A stretch of 64,000 bases of DNA from Hydractinia symbiolongicarpus (Eukaryota; Cnidaria; Hydrozoa; Anthoathecata; Hydractiniidae), in the NCBI RefSeq assembly GCF_029227915.1, contig NC_079884.1, positions 8,432,001 through 8,496,000 on the forward strand. Reading direction: 5' to 3'. This document shows positions 58,727 through 64,000 of the stretch, piece by piece. The first letter of the stretch is position 1. The number at the start of each line of letters is the position of its first letter. Below the pieces are notes generated by a model that saw only the letters and a list, made by a program, of their open reading frames with translations, did no database searches and was not told the DNA's origin. Position numbers and translations under genes: made by a program.

Positions 58727-60285
58727 GCGAAGCAATTGAGCTTTGCGAGCGAAGCGAAATTGTGGAGCACGTTTGCTACACGCGAGGTATACCAAGAGAA
58801 TTATTGAGATTCTCAAAATTTCGATAGAAAAAAAATCATATAAAATCAGCGTAAAGAAATAGGACTGATATTTTTGCACATAAAGCTAGGGTATTTTTTT
58901 TTCTAATAAAACAAATAAGTTTGGACCGAGGGGTTAAAGTATAAGTTTAGTAAAAAATGCAATAAGTACGGCTCGTACCCCCCCACCCCCGGATTTTGAC
59001 CCCCCCCCCGTCTTTTGGTCCGGATTATACGTCCGCCGAACTTGAACACACAAAGAGGAATATGCCGTGAACAAGAAACGGTAGTCGGCATTTTAGACAC
59101 GTATATTTTACAGACCCAAAATATGCCTTATTTCTTTGTATTATAGCTAATTATGGTATAAATAATTAATTAATTACTTTGCAATTTTGCTTCTAATACT
59201 ATTATAGCTTATTTCATAGATCTGTGCTTACTGTTGCAAGCCTTTCTTTTCGACACTTTAGATTAAAATATTGAAGGTTTTCAACATAATCACATAATAA
59301 GATTGTCGTAACTGTCTGGGTTGTGACTGCCAATGTTGTAACTTTCTACTAACTAGATTTTACACCTTGCACGCCGTTGTTTTTCATATTTTGTCTGAAG
59401 TTTTGTTGGGAGGATTTCATGCGATTTGACATTTGATATTTTGTGTTAGATTTTAAGAACTTTTTTGTTAAATTATGACTTATATACTTTCTTTTTATGC
59501 ATTTTCAGATTATTTTTTTTAGTAAAAGGCATATTCAATATACTGAAATATTTGCTGATGTCATCAAAATTCAAATGACAGAACTTTTCAATTGTTTTTC
59601 TGCCTAAGTGGATTTTTCCACGGGCCTAATCGACTATTATAGTTGTATTTTAATGAAACATAATAGTATTAAAACGGTTTTCTTCTGTTGAAAAAATTTA
59701 TTGCTAGTCCTGTTTCTAATCGACTTTACTTGTGTATTTTAAGCTTTTTTGTTGCTGTGCTTTTTCTGGAGATTTTAGTTGGATTGGAAAGCTCCTGTGT
59801 AAGGTACCCATTCCTAAAGAAAAATTATTTATACCATAATTAGCTATAATACAAATAAATAATAAAAGAAATAAGGCATATTTTGGGTCTGTAAAATATA
59901 CGTGTCTAAAATGCCGACTACCGTTTCTTGTTCACGGCATATTCCTCTTTGTGTGTTCAAGTTCGGCGGACGTATAATCCGGACCAAAAGACGGGGGGGG
60001 GGGGCAAAATCCGGGGGTGGGGGGGTACGAGCCGTACTTATTGCATTTTTTACTAAACTTATACTTTAACCCCTCGGTCCAAACTTATTTGTTTTATTAG
60101 AAAAAAAAATACCCTAGCTTTATGTGCAAAAATATCAGTCCTATTTCTTTACGCTGATTTTATATGATTTTTTTTCTATCGAAATTTTGAGAATCTCAAT
60201 AATTCTCTTGGTATACCTCGCGTGTAGCAAACGTGCTCCACAATTTCGCTTCGCTCGCTTCGCTCGCAAAGCTCAATTGCTTCGC
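58727..60285. mobile_element. Fold-back element with arms of about 450 bp
   Basis: The left arm 58727-59167 and right arm 59823-60285 are near-identical reverse complements around a 655-bp spacer. The outer end is GCGAAGCAATTGAGCTTTGC. The arms differ mainly in C/G-run length, a duplicated GCTTCGCTC block at the outer right and a short AAATAAT insertion. Arms include TGGTCCGGATTATACGTCCG and long C/G tracts. No transposase is seen. Flanks (CAATTTTT / AATAATTT) do not give a clear target duplication. Confidence 0.9.
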
Positions 60286-61734
60286 AATAATTTTGAATCT
60301 GTTCGTAAAATGCAAAAAGAACTTTTAGAAAGTGTTTATTCTCGAGCATTTTTGTTGTCTGGGGATATTTATCCCTTGGTTGGTAAAAGTCTTCATCGGA
60401 ATTTAGGTCCAGATATATACCTTCCATCTGAGGCGAGGTGTGAAGATAAAGGAATTATTGCTTTAAGGTGAGAAGTATGTTTTTTACTCTCCAACACACC
60501 TTGCATTTATTTAAAGGTTTTCAGTATATCTGCTACGAAAAGCTAGTTGGGGAGAGGTTTATACAACAGACTATTAAAACCAAATACAAAAAGATTTAAT
60601 TAGCTAATAGCTAGGGCTAATATACCTTTACGATAATTCGGAAAAAATAACACTCCATCGCAGCTTATTTTGCAATCAAAGGAGGTAAACATTACACTTT
60701 TATAAGAGTTTATTAAGGAGAAAACACGTTTTTTCGTGATAACTTTTCTTGCCACGTTTTCTTTTTAATGAAAAGTACACATAAGTTGTATCTTATTATT
60801 ATTAACGTTTCCTGAAAATTTGAAAGAAATTGATATGACAGAAGTTAAAAAACTGGAGAAAACACGCTTTCGTCACTAACAAACTCTCATAAAAACACGA
60901 GTTTTACCTCCTTTTTTCCGATATTGTAAAACGATGGAGGGCCGTAGGAACGCATGTACAATTGAATTATCGTAAAGGTGTATTGTTATTGTAATATGAG
61001 CGTTGAACAGAATTTTCAGCATTGCGGAGGAATTCTTTCTCAATTAATATTTGTGTTGTTATTAGAAGCAAGAACTTGACATCTGGATAAGTAAGGTTGG
61101 TGATGAAAAAAAACAACTCTTCGAATGACTATTAAGAAACAAAGTTTGTTGAGTAAAAGGTCATGGTAAAATATATTATTTTTAGATCCAATCCATCAGG
61201 AGACTGTCTATACAGCTCAGCATCGTTGGTATAGGTATAGGTGATAATTCTCTTGTTGATGTTTTGAGAATCCTGACATCCATAGAACTTTTCTTGCATC
61301 CTTCCTTTTATTCCAATCATCTTTGTTTTCAATTTGCTTTTAAAAACCAAAAGGCAAATATTTTTATATCTGAGAAAAGTTTATTAAGATTTTCCCTTTC
61401 CCATATTGTTTGTGATATGACTCTTTCTCCTGAGGAGGCAGTTAAAGCAGAAGCAATCAACAACTGTACCCCCAAGACATGGTTTCCTTTTCTATCAATA
61501 CTTGCCTTGTCAACAGTAATAAAGAGAAAAATTAACACATTTTACCCACAATTCGGTTTGTTACAGTTTGTTACAACTTTCTTTACACAGTGTATATCGC
61601 CACACCCATCTATTTTACCTGATGAAGATCAGTTAAAAATTTTATTTTGTTATGAAGATATTGTTAAGTCTGGTGTAGACTTCAAGCCAAATCATTACGT
61701 TCCCCTTTTTCCAGGTTGCAACTTTCTTAACTGA
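60286..61734 (+). pseudogene. Vertnin/OTU-like coding remnant, two exons with a frameshift
   Basis: Exon 1 (to 60467) reads ...LHRNLGPDIYLPSEARCEDK and ends at a GTGAGA donor. The second exon starts at 61186 and reads SNPSGDCLYSSASL. A one-base frame change follows at a GTATAG repeat, then GIGIGDNSLVDVLRILTSIE, LFLHPSFY, KTWFPFLSILALSTVIKRKI, NTFYPQFG and NHYVPLF. This order (NP.GDCLY...LR.LT.IEL.LH..FY...W...L.ALS.VI.R.I...YP...NHYVPLF) matches the OTU-superfamily fold of vertnin and related transposon-associated proteins. With the frameshift and the fold-back element abutting its 5' side, it is probably decayed. The position of the true start is unknown. Confidence 0.6.
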
Positions 61735-62724
61735 AAGTTGCATTTTCCTATTTCAGCATGCAAAAAGCAGTAAAAAGCCCTTCTTAATTCTTCTTTTAAA
61801 GTTCAAACGAAACTTGAGTTTAGCCGTATGAATAAACAAATATATCTGAACAAATACGTGGGTTGAGGTGTGTTTGTATCATATCACATGTATGTATATT
61901 TCATTTTTATTGTCCTGATCTTTCCATATTCTTATTGTTTTTGTTATTATTGTGTTTTATTTTGCTGTCCATGGCTGGTGTGATCATTTGATTCACCTAG
62001 TCATGCTGATGAAGCCTGATATTGGCAGAAACAGCAGGAGTTTATAAATAATGAAATATATTCACAATTGTCTCACTTTATTGTAGTTAATCCCTGTTAA
62101 TTTTAGTGGTTTTATCTATCTAAAATAAGACGTGTAAGACGGAGATTTGATTCTTATAAAAGATGTTCTTAGGAGATTTTGTTATAGCTTAGCGTTTCTT
62201 TTGGTCAATTTTATTAATAACTAGATAAATCGGAAGACAATTTTTCGGCGATTTTTGTACCCGCAAAGCTTAAAATTTAGCCCCCAGCTGCTAAATTCAA
62301 GACTCAGTCTTGACTAAGTCTTGAAAAAGTCTGGATTTGCCCCTGCAGTGGTACCTCCAACTTGGCACCAAAGAAACCGTGAGATTTGTCTATAAGGCGC
62401 AGGGCTGGTAAGAATTAAAATGTCTTTCGAACCAGCTTTGATTACCTTCAAACTGTAGTAAGAAAAAAAAGGGAAGATTTAACCATTTTACCATTAACCA
62501 AAAAAGGGAAGATTTGACCATTTTTTTAAAATTTCTTCATCAAAAAGCACGTATAATAATAAAGAATGCTAATACACCACATTCTAAATCGAAATGAATT
62601 GCATTTAATAAAAAAGCTAACATGTTATTTATGAATCTTTTATGAATTATGCTGTACGCGCATTTAAATCACACGCCAACTTATCATAAAATTTTAGCAA
62701 GTCGAGGGCGGGTATTTTTTTAAG
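61735..62724. other. Intergenic, upstream of the TPR gene
   Basis: No supported gene. It contains a duplicated AAAAAAGGGAAGATTT(A/G)ACCATTT near 62.47-62.53 kb. The last part should hold the promoter of the following gene. Confidence 0.4.
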
Positions 62725-63049
62725 ATGGCTGCTGGTTTTCGTAAACTTATAAATGATGTTGGAAAAATGTGTTACGAAAAAACAGATAACGATGCTCGCA
62801 TGTTTCGTTTTAAAAAAGAAGAAGAAGAAGATATCAAACGAAAAATAAAATATTTAAATGTTCATTTAAGAGATTCGCTACAACACCCTAAAACAGAACT
62901 TGACCAGTTGATGGTGTATGGACACCTTGGCAATGCTTTCTACAAACTGAATGATTTTGATGAAGCGAGAAAGTACTACACAATGCAACTAGATATGGCA
63001 GTGGAATACAGAGACGAGGGAGCGCAAAGAATGGCACTTACTAATTTAG
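62725..63049 (+). CDS. First exon of a tetratricopeptide-repeat protein (partial)
   Basis: The start ATG has a good context (AAGATGG). It encodes 108 codons plus one base up to a GTATTT donor. After a charged N-terminal region (RKLINDVGKM, FRFKKEEEED), residues 72-105 form a TPR hairpin: YGHLGNAFYKLNDFDEARKY then YTMQLDMAVEYRDEGAQRMA and TNLG, with the usual Gly, Ala and Tyr positions. TPRs are helical protein-interaction modules. Such long-spaced TPRs (LGNA...A..YY...L) occur in GPSM/TTC-type scaffolds, but only one repeat is visible and the gene continues beyond this exon. The family member cannot be named. Confidence 0.75.
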
Positions 63050-64000
63050 GTATTTCATCATCGACATTTTGTTTACTTTGCGCTTTTGGCTCCTTCAAAA
63101 TTAGATAGGGAAACAAAAAGTTCTTGCAATTTAAGTTGAACTTTATAAATAGCAAAATTATTACAAAAATTAATTCTTGCTTTCCCTCTCAATGCCATGC
63201 TTCTCAGGCACTGAAAATACAACCTTCCCAAAACCATTAACGCTTTTTAGATATGGGAAGGACAACGTAAAGTATAAGACTTCTGTCCCAGCCACTTGCT
63301 ACACCCGGAATCTTGGGGGAAAGGAAAAGCCTTCGGTTTTATGAAATTTCAGTGAATTCGTAATCTAAGTTCAGCCACTAAACCATCGACTTAGTATGTT
63401 TTGAGAATGCACAAAATAAACCCCTTTTAACTTTCTTTAACAACATTTCAACATTTATATACATCTCATTTTTCTATGGCCGACGAAGATGACAATAACA
63501 TTTTCTTGCTCGGGTATCGGACAGAAAAAGGTATTTCTATGTAAGTCCACAAAAGTTATGTCCGATAGGTGACACAGTCATATTTGAAGTGCATATTTGT
63601 ACAATCCACCAGAAATAAATTTTCGCTTCGTCTGAGTTAAATATAGTGATGTTTTAGTGTTTACAAATAGCGTCAATCTCGCCCCCAGGGTTTTTTGCCT
63701 TTTTGACATCAAGGCGGGCAGCGAAATTTAGCCGTCAAGTAAGCGCTAGCGGCCCTTAGGCAACAAACCCTGGGGAAGAGGATGAAAATAGCGTTTGGGT
63801 TGATTTGAAACAAACTACTGACCGCGAACAGGCGTGTACGGCAGGCAAACAATTTAAAGCAATGCTACGCGCATGTCTAGCAAGTATGGTAACACACAGT
63901 TGGATAGAGGGAATAGCCAATCGTTAAAAAACAATAAACTTCATTTGATTTATATTAAAGACTGGAAACGTAAACATATTTTGTAGCTTTACGTATAACA
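63050..64000. other. Probable intron 1 of the TPR gene
   Basis: No second exon is recognised before the window ends. Around 63.68-63.78 kb a GC-richer stretch (CGCCCCCAGGGTTTTTTGCC / CAACAAACCCTGGGG) forms an imperfect inverted repeat. Confidence 0.35.

Noticed and set aside
60176-60427. Minus-strand ORF sharing CEAIELCERSE...VCYTRGIPRELL with an ORF at 58612-58827
   Set aside because: The shared peptide is the two arms of the fold-back repeat read in the same sense; the flanking parts are unrelated.

Overview
The window reads as nuclear DNA of an early-branching animal, most likely a cnidarian and perhaps a hydrozoan. It is AT-rich. Its genes are split by GT-AG introns of about 50-2300 bp, and intergenic space and introns are full of short inverted-repeat elements, minisatellites and C/G homopolymer runs. 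The protein content (a presynaptic-type calcium channel with a short II-III loop, and a ZZZ3 orthologue) is animal. Placing it in Cnidaria is an inference.

Layout. 1-536 (+): last two exons of a coiled-coil protein resembling the C-terminus of RABGAP1/EVI5-type RabGAPs. 4120-23079 (+): a complete CaV2-type voltage-gated calcium channel alpha1 subunit in 42 exons (1632 aa), with four EEEE pore glutamates and a C-terminal Asp-Glu-Trp-Cys PDZ ligand. 24707-26283 (+): 5'-truncated LINE. 27199-28847: non-autonomous hAT-like element. 29314-31290 (+): a 4-exon gene for a 195-aa protein with an acylation-type N-terminus, MORN repeats and a complexin-like basic helix. 34417-45182 (-): a complete ZZZ3 orthologue (13 exons, 543 aa), whose introns carry three minisatellites and two poly-C MITEs. 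46963-49200: TTAA-flanked inverted-repeat element. 51045-54770: a tRNA-derived SINE split by a 3.4-kb TA-flanked Tc1/mariner-like element. 58727-60285: fold-back element with arms of about 450 bp. 60286-61734 (+): decayed vertnin/OTU-like coding remnant. 62725-63049 (+): first exon of a TPR protein that runs off the window.

The most unusual object is the Tc1/mariner-like element. One strand carries a transposase gene cut short by a 60-bp tandem array. The other carries a three-exon, 451-aa BEN-domain protein, transcribed divergently from a shared 175-bp spacer. A BEN-domain chromatin-type protein carried inside CAGTG termini suggests a transposon with its own DNA- or chromatin-binding accessory protein.

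Functionally, CaV2 would supply presynaptic calcium entry and its DEWC tail would anchor it to Mint/RIM-type PDZ scaffolds. The MORN gene next door ends in a helix reminiscent of complexin, a SNARE regulator; this is only a suggestion of shared biology. ZZZ3 is a histone-H3-reading subunit of the ATAC acetyltransferase complex. All exon structures were assembled by hand from splice signals, reading phase and family resemblance; no alignment or transcript data were available.
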